From assembly GCA_020635085.1 (NCBI GenBank), contig JACKAL010000002.1:248001-312000 (forward strand): a stretch of DNA of 64,000 nt, in the 5' to 3' direction. Made by a program: the position numbers and the translations under genes. This document shows, piece by piece, positions 53,542 through 62,009 of the stretch (position 1 is the first letter of the stretch; every line of letters starts with the position of its first letter). The notes under the pieces were generated by a model that did not search any database, had not been told where the DNA came from, and saw only the letters and a list, made by a program, of their open reading frames with translations. The stretch is from Pseudobdellovibrionaceae bacterium. GTDB taxonomy: Bacteria; Bdellovibrionota; Bdellovibrionia; Bdellovibrionales; JAGQZY01.

Positions 53542-54473
53542 TTGGACTCCAATCGCGGGTCCAAAATAAAAATCAACACGTCGCCAATAAATACGCACAC
53601 AATGTAAATAATTGATCCCATAACGGTAAGGGCTTTGACCACAGGAAAATCACTGGCTTGTATAGAGTTTAATAATAAATTTCCCAGTCCTGGAATACCA
53701 AAAAAAGCTTCTAACAGGAGAGAGCCGGTGAGCAAAGCAGGCACTTGCGCCCACATCATCGTAAAAACTCCCGGAAGGATATTTTTAAGCACATGGGAAA
53801 AGTAGATAGTATGAGTAAATACGCCCTTAGCTCTAGCAGTGAGAACATACTTTTTTTCTATCTCTTCCGCAATGAGCGAGCGTATCACTAAAACCTTAGC
53901 CGGGAAGGTTGCCAAAGTAAAAATCGCAATAGGCAGTGCCGCATAAGACCAACGCTTAAAAATATCATGGTCCCAACCATAAACAGGGAACCAAGCGAGA
54001 TCATAGGCAAAGATTTTTTGACAAAATAATATCAAAACCACAAAACTAACACTCATTAAAAAGGAGACAATAAATTGTAACAATGTATCCGGCCAGCGCT
54101 CAAAATAATGAACTGCTAAAAAAGCAAGTAGCAATGCTAGGAAATAAGCAATCAAAAATCCTGGAAGGGTAATCGTCAGCGATGGCCCCAATCCCTCACC
54201 AATGCGCTTAAGAACCGACCCATGACTCACCCAACTGGTTCCCCAGTCCCATAAAAATGTTTCTCTCGTAAATCGAACATATTGTTGCAAAAGAGAACCG
54301 GAAAAACCCAAATCTTGGCGTAACTGAGCAATGGTAGCCGCGTCGGCATTTTTCCCCGCAAAAGTCAGTACGGGATCACCACCGACAAAATGAAAAAGCA
54401 CAAATAAAAGCGTTGAAGTGCCAAGCACAATCGTTAGAGCATAAAAAAATCGACCGATAATTCGAGGAAAAAT
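53538..54473 (-). CDS. Peptide ABC transporter permease, DppB/OppB type, probable ATT start
   Basis: 311 residues if started at ATT 54473, which lies 2 bp after the upstream stop and 8 nt behind AAGGAG. This restores the family N-terminus (PRIIGRFFYALTIVLGTSTLLFV) with the whole first membrane helix. The first conventional start in frame, a GTG at 54428, cuts that helix in half and has no ribosome binding site. Other features: DLGFSGSLLQQYVRF, EAA loop TARAKGVFTHTIYFSHVLKN, and GLGNLLLNSI. It ends in overlap with the DppC-type gene. Confidence 0.8.
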   Translation of the reverse strand: MFPRIIGRFFYALTIVLGTSTLLFVLFHFVGGDPVLTFAGKNADAATIAQLRQDLGFSGSLLQQYVRFTRETFLWDWGTSWVSHGSVLKRIGEGLGPSLTITLPGFLIAYFLALLLAFLAVHYFERWPDTLLQFIVSFLMSVSFVVLILFCQKIFAYDLAWFPVYGWDHDIFKRWSYAALPIAIFTLATFPAKVLVIRSLIAEEIEKKYVLTARAKGVFTHTIYFSHVLKNILPGVFTMMWAQVPALLTGSLLLEAFFGIPGLGNLLLNSIQASDFPVVKALTVMGSIIYIVCVFIGDVLIFILDPRLESK

Positions 54474-54475
54474 AT

Positions 54476-56239
54476 TTACCTCTCCTTATCTTTTTGGCGC
54501 TGCTTATCATCTACGCGATAATATTTAAAAGTATCCATAATCATCGTGTCGTACTTAAAATTATAAAACCACGGCTGTTCAACAAAAACGAATACTCTAT
54601 GAAAATTAAAAATCCATGGGACCTCTTCCATAACAAGATCTTCCATTTTATAAATCAAATCCTTGCGCTTAGCTCCGGACAGAGTATGTTTCATCTCTTC
54701 AAATAATTTATCAAATTCTGGACTAGAAAAATTCGTACTATTCGGCCCAGGAGAAATATTTTTGCTGTAAAACAACTGTAGAAAATTTTCCGCATCGGGA
54801 TAATCCCCATTCCAAGCCATATCAAAAATATCCGCTTTTTTCGTCTTTAGTTTTTCGTTAAACTGGGGCCAGGTATTGGTTTGCAATTTCACCTGAATAC
54901 CTAGCTGCGCCATTTGTTGTTTAAAAAATTCTGCCATCTGACGAGCCGTTGTATGCATAGATGCCATTTCAAAAACAAAGGGGGGAAGGCCCTTTCCCCC
55001 TGGATAGCCGGCCTCTGACAAATACTTCTTAGCTTCTGCCAAATTATACTGCTGATATTTATTTTTAATATTTTTACGATAACCCTCAACATTTGGTGGA
55101 ATAGGTCCATGGGCAGAAATCACCAAAGCATTATAAAACCGCTTTGCTAGCAAAGCTTGATCGTAGGCCATAGCCATAGCTTGGCGTATTTTTTTGTTTT
55201 TTAAAAATTTGTTCTCGGTATTAAAACCGATGTAAGTTACATCTGTCGAAACGGGTAAACTCATTTTTATTCCGCGCACCGCAAAGCTTTTTGCCAAATG
55301 GTCGCCGTCTAAAATTTGTGGTTGGTAGTCTTTGGTCGCCTGCCACAAATCCAAATCCCCTCTATTAAATAAAAGCCATTGCGGCTGTTCTTCGCTAATT
55401 TCATGGACAACCACTTTATGCGCAAAGGGTAACTTTTCTCCGGCATTTTTTAGCAGTCCTAAAGAAGCATCTCCCGCGGCCCCTTCTTTGGGATAAAAAT
55501 CGTCGTGATAATTTTCATTTTTGACTAAAGTAATTTTAGAATTTTTATCCCAAGATGCTAAACGAAAAGCCCCAGTTCCCACAGGATGCTCTGAAAACTC
55601 TTCGCCATAATGTTCTACGGCCTCATGGGGAACAACAGTTGTGGCCGCATGAGTAAACAAATACAGTAGTTCGTACTGGCGCTCTTTAAGCTCAACCACC
55701 AAAGTGTATTTGTCTGGCGCACGAATACCTGCAATCGGCGTATCATACGTGGCTTTACCTTCTGACAAATGCTTGCGCCACTCATCATAACCCACAATTT
55801 TATCGCGAAAAATCCAGTAGCTCTCGCTTTTATTTTTACTATCAGCAAGCCGCTTCCACGAATAGACAAAATCTGCCGCTGTTAACTCACGCCCTTTACC
55901 ATTGGAGAAGCAGGGGTCGTCCGCGAAAAAAATAGAATGTTTAATTTTGATCGTTATAGTTTTTCCATCCGCTGACATCTGTGGCATGCCGTCGGCGAGC
56001 AATGGCTCCAGCTCTACAGGACGCTTGAGATAATTAAAATGCAATAATCCCTCATATATCTGTAAAACCATGCGCTGTGAGTATATGTCTTTTGCAAGAA
56101 CCGGATCGAAAGAACGTAATTGTTCCCGCAGATGAAGAAAAAGCGTTTGCTCCTTATCCTGATTTTTGGGTGTGCAGGCCGCCCCAAAAAAAATAAGCAA
56201 AGGAAACATGAGAATAGAACTTAGACGAGGTGCTTTCAC
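54476..56239 (-). CDS. Peptide ABC transporter substrate-binding lipoprotein (SBP family 5)
   Basis: 587 residues from GTG at 56239 (MKAPRLSSILMFPLLIFFGAAC), giving a compact lipoprotein signal with Cys at residue 22. Starts at 56344 or 56359 would leave ~45-50 residues ahead of the lipobox, too many for a signal peptide; none of the starts has a strong ribosome binding site. The mature domain is OppA/DppA-like: FDPVLAKDIYSQRMVLQIYEGL, ADFVYSWKRLAD, VGTGAFRLASWDKN, IGFNTEN, and a long C-terminal lobe. It delivers oligopeptides, possibly murein peptides, to the two permeases encoded next. Confidence 0.88.
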   Translation of the reverse strand: MKAPRLSSILMFPLLIFFGAACTPKNQDKEQTLFLHLREQLRSFDPVLAKDIYSQRMVLQIYEGLLHFNYLKRPVELEPLLADGMPQMSADGKTITIKIKHSIFFADDPCFSNGKGRELTAADFVYSWKRLADSKNKSESYWIFRDKIVGYDEWRKHLSEGKATYDTPIAGIRAPDKYTLVVELKERQYELLYLFTHAATTVVPHEAVEHYGEEFSEHPVGTGAFRLASWDKNSKITLVKNENYHDDFYPKEGAAGDASLGLLKNAGEKLPFAHKVVVHEISEEQPQWLLFNRGDLDLWQATKDYQPQILDGDHLAKSFAVRGIKMSLPVSTDVTYIGFNTENKFLKNKKIRQAMAMAYDQALLAKRFYNALVISAHGPIPPNVEGYRKNIKNKYQQYNLAEAKKYLSEAGYPGGKGLPPFVFEMASMHTTARQMAEFFKQQMAQLGIQVKLQTNTWPQFNEKLKTKKADIFDMAWNGDYPDAENFLQLFYSKNISPGPNSTNFSSPEFDKLFEEMKHTLSGAKRKDLIYKMEDLVMEEVPWIFNFHRVFVFVEQPWFYNFKYDTMIMDTFKYYRVDDKQRQKDKER

Positions 56240-56409
56240 AGTATATTCAGTATTACGAGCCTGTTCTCGAAAGGCAATCTCGAGCCTGTCCGCAAATGCA
56301 AATATATTCCATTTGGACACCTTTCGGCACCTTGCATTATTCATACTCTTTGCCCCCACCCAAAGATCGTCCTAGTATCGGTCCCGTCATTTAAAAGGGG
56401 GAAACCAAA

Positions 56410-57522
56410 ATGATTTTAAAAACATTACTATCCGTATGTACACTCTTCGTTTCCGCGTCTGTTTTTGCCCAGGCTTTACCTGTGCAAGGGGGCACACCGG
56501 AAATTCTCAAAGCTATCGCTGAACATAACGTTCAACAAGCCAAACTCGATCAAGAGCAAAAATTGCTCGGCCCTATTGGTGGCGCACGCTCTACTGATGT
56601 GCTCGCACCGTTTTATGAATATGACAAAACAGGTTATGTTGTATTTAGCGATGATGATTTCTATGGCATCGCGCGCGACATGAAAATGACAATTGCCAAA
56701 AATTTACCTGCGGAAACGCATCTTATCGTTTACACACAATCTACTAATAAAAGTTATCACAAACAGCTTGTTGGCGAGTACAGTCAATACATCGATTCTT
56801 CACGCTTGCATGTTTTGCAAATTCCACAAAGTGGTTCCAATGATTTCTGGTCGCGCGACAATCTTCCGCTTCCGATTTGGAAAAATGGAAAACTCGCTTT
56901 AGCAGATGCCCGTTACTATTATAATTTCGAACCTGATGCTTTCTTTGGCCAGCTTTTTGGCGTCGACGTTATGAAACACAATTACTTCTACGAAGGCGGA
57001 AACTTTATGGCCAACGGCCGTGGCGACTGTCTTGCAGTTATGCGTAAAAAGGCCTATCCCGGCGGTGTTTCAGATACGGCTGCCATTCCCGACGATGTAT
57101 TTAAAAACATCTACGGCTGTAAAACTTTAACTCGCTTAAAACATCTTAAAGGTATTGGACACGCTGACGAGGTGGTTAAATTCATGTCCGATACGGTTGT
57201 TGTTACTGATACTCAGGAATATGTGGCAACCTTAGAAAAAGCCGGTTTTACAGTTTACATGCTTCCAGAAGCAAAAGTCGATTACGAAACCTACGCCAAT
57301 TCGCTGATCGTAAACGATGTGGTCTTTGTCCCTACTTTTAGTGAAAGTGGCGATCAAAAAGCCGTCGACCTTTACACCAAGCTTGGCTTTAAAGTTGTGA
57401 CGATTCCGACTGGAGAGCTTGCAGTACAAGGACAAGGTGGAATTCATTGTATCACAATGAACTACCCGCCTATCCCGTTCCAAAATATTGTTAGCGCCAT
57501 GAACGCTAAAGTTATTCAGTAA
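56410..57522 (+). CDS. Secreted agmatine deiminase / peptidylarginine deiminase-family enzyme
   Basis: 370 residues with signal peptide (MILKTLLSVCTLFVSASVFAQA). The PAD_porph/AguA guanidine-modifying fold is recognised by the substrate loop FWSRDNLPLPI, YEGGNFMANGRGDCL, the catalytic His-Asp region GIGHADEVVKF, and the nucleophilic Cys in GGIHCITMNYPP near residue 353. Agmatine deiminases are cytoplasmic; a secreted form resembles bacterial peptidylarginine deiminases that citrullinate peptides or free arginine. No operon partner. An AAGGGGG-type site precedes the ATG. Confidence 0.85.
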   Translation: MILKTLLSVCTLFVSASVFAQALPVQGGTPEILKAIAEHNVQQAKLDQEQKLLGPIGGARSTDVLAPFYEYDKTGYVVFSDDDFYGIARDMKMTIAKNLPAETHLIVYTQSTNKSYHKQLVGEYSQYIDSSRLHVLQIPQSGSNDFWSRDNLPLPIWKNGKLALADARYYYNFEPDAFFGQLFGVDVMKHNYFYEGGNFMANGRGDCLAVMRKKAYPGGVSDTAAIPDDVFKNIYGCKTLTRLKHLKGIGHADEVVKFMSDTVVVTDTQEYVATLEKAGFTVYMLPEAKVDYETYANSLIVNDVVFVPTFSESGDQKAVDLYTKLGFKVVTIPTGELAVQGQGGIHCITMNYPPIPFQNIVSAMNAKVIQ

Positions 57523-57777
57523 TCAAAAACTTCGACCGCACGTTCCACCAAAAAGGTACATTGCTACTTTACGGTGGGACGCGCGTGCAGTGCACGCACT
57601 CACCTCGAAGCAAATTATTTGTTTTTCGTCGAACTCTTTTACAGATCTATAGTCTAGTTTTTTCTAAGCATTTAATCCACAAAACACGTCTCGTTTTAGA
57701 GCACCCATTCGCTTAACTCTTATTCTTAGCCCGTGAACGCCGAAACAATGCAAAGCCACAAGCCAGGAGGGATGTTC

Positions 57778-58626
57778 ATGAAGAATTTGGCAACCGTCAT
57801 CATTGGTGTATCGATGTTTGCATGTGCACACGGTGAGAAATCTGGAGATAATAGTTCTTACAGCAAAAAGGAAGACTCTTTTGAACTGAAACCTGTAGAC
57901 AAAGGCCCCTCCTATAGTTTGAGCGGTACACTGTCGACGGTACCCGATGAGTCCTCCGCTGACCTTGCCTATGTAGCTCCTGGTGGAAAATATATTGGTG
58001 TTTATGAAGAGACCCAGCTCCGCTCTCCACAACGGGGAGTCATTGCAACACTCAAAATATATGACATCTCAGAAAATATTTTACTCTTCGACAAGAGCGT
58101 TGTGCACTACTCTAAAGATGATGATCTGGATTTTACCTCAGCCTCCGATAAAGCAAAAAATGATCTGGAAACTCTCGCCGATAAACGCATTAAAGAGCTC
58201 GGTTTATTACGCTTGGCCTCCAACCCGCGATTTGCAGAAAAAAATGTTGAGCTCATAAAAAAATACGATGATTACTACAGTAGCGAGGGTAGTTCCCGTC
58301 ACGATTCTATTTTCTGGAATGATGGAACTTATGAATTCACCATTGGCAACCCTAAGGCGCCAATTGTAGGAACAACGGAAATATGTAAAAACACCAACAA
58401 CCCAGATTATCAAATTACCATAAATGGCAAAACCATTTCCGATGATGGACGCCACCCCTCATCAACAACATGTCCTTCCACTCTCGGGCTTCATCAAATT
58501 TACAGTATTCGTGGACGATTGCTGTTTATTCTTAAAAATTTATCCCCTGCGGTCTCGATGCATGAACAACGCAGTTACGCCATTCCCATTTGGGATATGA
58601 ACACCGTCGCGCCAAAAAAAGAGTAG
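57778..58626 (+). CDS. Lipoprotein of unknown function
   Basis: 282 residues. The ATG at 57778 is 6 nt after AGGAGGG; ATGs at 57772 and 57733 are too close to or upstream of that site. The leader MKNLATVIIGVSMFAC ends in a short lipobox-like MFAC. The mature part is mainly beta (GPSYSLSGTLSTVP, RGVIATLKIYDISENILLFDKSVV) with a lysine-rich helix (KAKNDLETLADKRIKELG). Two cysteines are near the C-terminus (EICKN, TTCPST). No family recognised. The 255 bp before it contain two small hairpins (57541-57581 and GCGTGCAGTGCACGC at 57582-57596) of unknown role. Confidence 0.68.
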   Translation: MKNLATVIIGVSMFACAHGEKSGDNSSYSKKEDSFELKPVDKGPSYSLSGTLSTVPDESSADLAYVAPGGKYIGVYEETQLRSPQRGVIATLKIYDISENILLFDKSVVHYSKDDDLDFTSASDKAKNDLETLADKRIKELGLLRLASNPRFAEKNVELIKKYDDYYSSEGSSRHDSIFWNDGTYEFTIGNPKAPIVGTTEICKNTNNPDYQITINGKTISDDGRHPSSTTCPSTLGLHQIYSIRGRLLFILKNLSPAVSMHEQRSYAIPIWDMNTVAPKKE

Positions 58627-58669
58627 ACAGGTCTCTCAGGTGCTTAGCGCATTGCGGCACGCGATGATT

Positions 58670-58793
58670 GTGCGATCCTTATTCTCTCACAAAAAATCAA
58701 ATGTCTTTGATTAAAGTCCTTCTGGTGGTCACGATGACCAGGAGGTGCCCATATAGGAGGTTCACGCGTTCTCCTACTCAGCTCTGGCTGAAT
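58670..58793 (-). repeat. Dispersed hairpin element, copy C
   Basis: Third copy. On the minus strand: ATTCAGCCAGAGCTGAG, GCGTGAACCTCC, TATGGGCA, then CCTCCTGGTCA with its partner arm carrying a small insertion (58718-58745), then ACTTTAATCAAAGACATTTG leading into ATTTTTT (terminator-like; stem AATCAAA/TTTGATT). It lies about 45-70 bp downstream of the preceding lipoprotein gene, antisense to it, the same relation as copies A and B. In the rest of 58627-59162 I find no gene; it is AT-rich from 58860 on. Confidence 0.8.
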
Positions 58794-59162
58794 GCCCCAT
58801 CAAAAGAATATTGTTAGTGCACTCAATACGTACTCAGTGAAATGGCCTCTAATTACCCACATCCTAGCAAAAGAATAAATTGCAAATACAATGTCAATTT
58901 GCGGAAACACCCTGGTTTTTTTTACATCTCATTTATTTAAATTTGAAAATTTACTCTAAACCCGTATGATCCCCCTGTCTGTTTGCATCTGTTGTCGTAG
59001 AACGCTCCACCAGAGCAGGCTATAGAGCCGTTCTACTAAAAAACATACGCTTTTATAGACATAAACATTTTGTGAGTTGTTTTTATGGGAAAAATAACCA
59101 CATGAGTAAAAATGGGATGCCTATGTCTCGCGAAGTAGGCTCCACAAAGAAGGGAGATCTTT

Positions 59163-59735
59163 ATGATCAGAAAAATATCTTTAGCAATCGCTATGTTGGG
59201 GTTAGCGGGCTTTGTTTCCACAGCGCAAGCACATGTTGCAGGACCTGTATGGACTTGCTCTATCGATGCACCTAGTGTTTCCGGTATGAACATTGGTCTT
59301 GGCCTGAGCGTTGGTGGCCTCGGAACAGACAATGCCACAATTACATGTGAGCAACCTGGAAAAGAACCTGTTATAAAAAAAGCAGGCCTTGTTATTTCCG
59401 GTATTGGTGTAGGACTTGGCTTATCCGTTTATGAAAGCTTTACAATGAACTCAATCATTTTTGGTTTCGCAAGCCCCAATGATCTTTTTGGTGATTACCG
59501 CATTGGCGTTAAAGCGGGCGTGAATTTACTAAATGTAGAAGGTGGCGCTCTTGCTACAGCCACATTAGATAATGGCGTGGATATTCAGTTTGGACTTTAC
59601 GGCGCAAAAGCCTATGGTCTAGCAGCAACAGCACAAGCAATCATTATGCAAGTAATGACTCCAGAGGAGTATGCGAAATTCGAAGCAGCACAGCAAAATC
59701 AACCCGAAGGAAATGGGTCGGTTGCTAGCCCCTAA
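59163..59735 (+). CDS. Secreted glycine-rich protein of unknown function
   Basis: 190 residues with a signal peptide (MIRKISLAIAMLGLAGFVSTAQA) and a mature part dominated by Gly/Val/Ile repeats (GMNIGLGLSVGGLGT, GLVISGIGVGLGLSVYES, RIGVKAGVNLLNVEGGALA). Two cysteines (WTCSI, ITCEQ) may form a disulfide. The pattern suggests a beta-sheet lipid- or membrane-associated protein, but I recognise no family. A strong AAGGGAG precedes the ATG. Followed by a clear terminator. Confidence 0.72.
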   Translation: MIRKISLAIAMLGLAGFVSTAQAHVAGPVWTCSIDAPSVSGMNIGLGLSVGGLGTDNATITCEQPGKEPVIKKAGLVISGIGVGLGLSVYESFTMNSIIFGFASPNDLFGDYRIGVKAGVNLLNVEGGALATATLDNGVDIQFGLYGAKAYGLAATAQAIIMQVMTPEEYAKFEAAQQNQPEGNGSVASP

Positions 59736-59775
59736 TTGATCATTCCTCAATGGAATGAGTTTAAGATACATACGC

Positions 59776-59801
59776 AAAGCCGGTGATTTCACCGGCTTTT
59801 T
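59776..59801 (+). terminator. Intrinsic terminator between convergent genes
   Basis: 11-bp stem AAAGCCGGTGA/TCACCGGCTTT with a TT loop and T-rich end; the opposite strand also ends in A/T-rich sequence, so it may serve both the secreted protein gene and corA. A small CATTCC/GGAATG hairpin precedes it at 59741-59757. Confidence 0.88.
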
Positions 59802-59822
59802 ACTTCAGCATCGTGCCAATTA

Positions 59823-60764
59823 CTACAAATCTTTCGACTGCATAATTCCACGGCGACGGAACCAAAGAAAAATCCCCACGGTGGTAAGCACCATCACAAG
59901 GATGGCAAACCAAAAACCCCATGGTTCACCAGCAAAAGGCATCCATGAAAAGTTCATTCCATAAACGCTGGCGACAAAATTAATAGGTAAAAAGAAGATC
60001 GAGAAAATAGTTAAGACACGCATCACTTCGTTTGCACGATGGGATGCCTCATTCGTTTGCTGCGAGGCTATGGCTAACTGTAATGATAAAAGTGCTACTA
60101 AGTTATCGTGTACCACATCCACCTGGTATACGAGTTTATCGACATACTCTTTCGTATTTTTAAATTCTAAGCGTGTTTTCGCTGGAGCTGAGTTCATCAG
60201 ACCCACAATAGGGTCCTTCATTAAAAGAAGTACGCGCTTAATAATATCGATACGTCGCTTCAGCAAATAACTTTGCACCATTCGTACTTTTTTGTTTTTG
60301 TTAAAAACGTCTTGCTCGAGAGCCTCAAACAACTCATAAATCCCATGCACCACCGGCTCATAAGATCGAACCATTTTAAACATAATATCGTTTGCCAAAA
60401 GATATGTGGAAAAAATTGTGTCTGGCTGATCACTATTCATTTTATCAAACAGATCCTTAATAAAAATTTGCTCTTGTCGATGTATAGTAATTAAAAAGTC
60501 ACTCGAAAAAAACATGGCCACTTTATTGGTGACAGTCTGAATTTTGTCCGATTTTTTGCTCGATTCATGATCATACGATCGCAAAATAATAAATGTGGTA
60601 TTATCAACGATTTCGAATTTAGGTAGATGCTCGGGCTCCATGCAATCATAAATAGTGGTGAGATCAAGTTTATACTCCTCGCCTATTTTTTTTAAATCGG
60701 CAATGGATGGATTAAAAATATCAATCCAAATAAAACCAGGACGACGAATCTCGCGCATTTCCAT
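59823..60764 (-). CDS. corA: CorA-family magnesium/cobalt transporter
   Basis: 313 residues. A large cytoplasmic alpha/beta N-terminal funnel (WIDIFNPSIADLKKIGEEY, DHESSKKSDKIQT) is followed by the long stalk helix and two C-terminal membrane helices. The invariant GMN motif is in VYGMNF near residue 266 at the end of the first helix; the second (FWFAILVMVLTTVGIFLWF) ends in the basic RRRGIMQSK. Homopentamer by family knowledge. Alone, convergent with the secreted gene. Confidence 0.93.
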   Translation of the reverse strand: MEMREIRRPGFIWIDIFNPSIADLKKIGEEYKLDLTTIYDCMEPEHLPKFEIVDNTTFIILRSYDHESSKKSDKIQTVTNKVAMFFSSDFLITIHRQEQIFIKDLFDKMNSDQPDTIFSTYLLANDIMFKMVRSYEPVVHGIYELFEALEQDVFNKNKKVRMVQSYLLKRRIDIIKRVLLLMKDPIVGLMNSAPAKTRLEFKNTKEYVDKLVYQVDVVHDNLVALLSLQLAIASQQTNEASHRANEVMRVLTIFSIFFLPINFVASVYGMNFSWMPFAGEPWGFWFAILVMVLTTVGIFLWFRRRGIMQSKDL

Positions 60765-60875
60765 ACATGATTATTATGAGCTGAGTTCCATGAAATGTGC
60801 AACCCTCTAGGGTGCATTCTCACTTTGCAGCCGCTTTTTCCTGAAAACACACAAGATCTTCCATGAAAAATAAAA

Positions 60876-60928
60876 AGGAAGCTTACATTTGCCTTAAATG
60901 TGGGCAAGCAAGCTTCCTGATTTTTTTT
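60876..60928. terminator. Likely bidirectional terminator
   Basis: AGGAAGCTT pairs with AAGCTTCCT, with an inner ACATTT/AAATGT stem. On the plus strand it is followed by TGATTTTTTTT, on the minus strand by TTTTTATTTTT. It would end the minus-strand basic peptide gene that lies 35 bp away. Confidence 0.75.
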
Positions 60929-60962
60929 GCCAGAATAGGCAAATTTAAAATAGCTCTTTAAA

Positions 60963-61055
60963 CTATTTCTTCTTCGCTTTGATCATCTTTTTCTTTTTCT
61001 TAAGACGACTGGCATGAAGTTTGTTTGTTTTTTTTATTTTCTTTTTCTTAGCCAT
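60963..61055 (-). CDS. 30-residue very basic peptide
   Basis: Tiny gene MAKKKKIKKTNKLHASRLKK and ten further residues, 18 or so of them Lys. The ATG at 61055 is preceded by GGAGG at 7 nt, so this start, not the longer open frame that reads through the upstream repeats, is preferred. Such short Lys/Arg-rich peptides resemble the bacterial COX24/AURKAIP1-like or ribosome-associated micro-proteins, binding rRNA; this is a guess from composition. It has its own sigma-70 promoter and a terminator. Confidence 0.65.
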   Translation of the reverse strand: MAKKKKIKKTNKLHASRLKKKKKMIKAKKK

Positions 61056-61072
61056 GTTGAATTCCTCCATTG

Positions 61073-61126
61073 TTTTGCTTTTGCTTTTGCTTTTGCTTTT
61101 GCTTTTGCTTTTGCTTTTGCTTTTGC
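61073..61126 (-). repeat. Hexanucleotide tandem repeat, nine units
   Basis: Nine perfect consecutive copies of TTTTGC on the plus strand (GCAAAA in the mRNA of the minus-strand basic peptide gene), lying between that gene's promoter and its GGAGG. Units of 6 bp keep frame. Slipped-strand changes would alter the 5' leader length. Confidence 0.92.
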
Positions 61127-61133
61127 TTATTGC

Positions 61134-61163
61134 AGTATAGGCGTTAAAATCTGGAGGATTCAA
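61134..61163 (-). promoter_or_regulatory. Promoter of the basic peptide gene
   Basis: On the minus strand TTGAAT and TATACT with an 18-bp spacer. Transcription would begin within a few bases of the first GCAAAA unit, so the repeats form the start of the 5' leader. Confidence 0.6.
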
Positions 61164-61243
61164 CCTCTGCGCACCGCAAGAGACCTCTACAAATAATCTA
61201 AAATTTCGTCCCCAAATGCTTTAAAAAAGTACATAATCAGAAA

Positions 61244-61993
61244 ATGGTTTATCGAACCATTGCGATTGCGTTTTTGTTTATATACTTTGTGGCTTTGGAG
61301 CGGTGGCGCCCTTACCAAAAGCGACCTGTATCTTCACTTAAAGAAAATCTCATTTTAGGGTTTACCAGTTTCTTATTTACCTTCGCGATTTTTAAGGTTC
61401 TCGCAGTTACTTTGGATTTTCCCAAACTACAACTGGACACCCCTCTCTTGCTACCCACGCTCGCGACCATTCCATTACTCGACTTCGTCAGTTATATATG
61501 GCACCGCTCAACCCATTATTTTAATTTTCTTTGGCGTCTGCACCGTGTTCACCACAGTGATCACACCTTGGAAACCTCTAGCTCTGTTCGTTTTCATTTT
61601 ATAGAAACATCCCTTTCACTGATACCACGATGGGGCTGTATTCTCTTTTGCGAACTACCTCTATCTTCCGTGTTCATCTTTGAAGCCGTTTTTCAGGCAA
61701 GCAACTTCTTTCAGCATGCCAATATCCAACTTCCGGGACGTCTGGAAAAAATCCTTAGCCTTGTGCTTGTGACTCCTTCTATGCACCGTAAACACCACTC
61801 CTTAATCATCAATGAGCAAAACTCTAATTTTTCCACAATTTTTAGCATTTGGGATCGTATTTTTCGAACCTATCGTGATAACTTTGCAGAAACAGTGCAA
61901 ACATTTGGTCTAAGCGAAATGAATACTCGCTTGAATTGGCGCCAACTTTTGCTGTTACCAATAAAAGATCCCTCCTTAGAGGACTATCAATAA
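61244..61993 (+). CDS. Fatty-acid-hydroxylase / sterol-desaturase family membrane enzyme
   Basis: 249-residue integral membrane di-iron oxygenase-type protein. The histidine clusters of PF04116 are present in order: WHRSTHYFNFLW, HRVHHSD, FFQHAN, and MHRKHHS. Hydrophobic segments at ~1-20, 32-55, 75-95 and 130-155 flank them. Family members hydroxylate or desaturate lipids such as fatty acids, carotenoids or sterols; the substrate cannot be told. Alone; ATG at 61244 has a poor ribosome binding site. Confidence 0.88.
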   Translation: MVYRTIAIAFLFIYFVALERWRPYQKRPVSSLKENLILGFTSFLFTFAIFKVLAVTLDFPKLQLDTPLLLPTLATIPLLDFVSYIWHRSTHYFNFLWRLHRVHHSDHTLETSSSVRFHFIETSLSLIPRWGCILFCELPLSSVFIFEAVFQASNFFQHANIQLPGRLEKILSLVLVTPSMHRKHHSLIINEQNSNFSTIFSIWDRIFRTYRDNFAETVQTFGLSEMNTRLNWRQLLLLPIKDPSLEDYQ

Positions 61994-62009
61994 TTTTTTT
62001 TGACGGACT

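Noticed and set aside
54428..54473. GTG 54428 as the permease start
   Set aside because: No ribosome binding site and loss of half of the conserved first membrane helix; the upstream ATT fits better.
61073..61126. Tandem repeats as a possible CRISPR array
   Set aside because: Units are contiguous hexamers without spacers; no cas genes nearby.
60963..61163. Longer version of the basic peptide gene with a Ser-Lys repeat N-terminus
   Set aside because: It would start at a TTG that is the promoter -35 and read through the repeats; the strong GGAGG points to the internal ATG.
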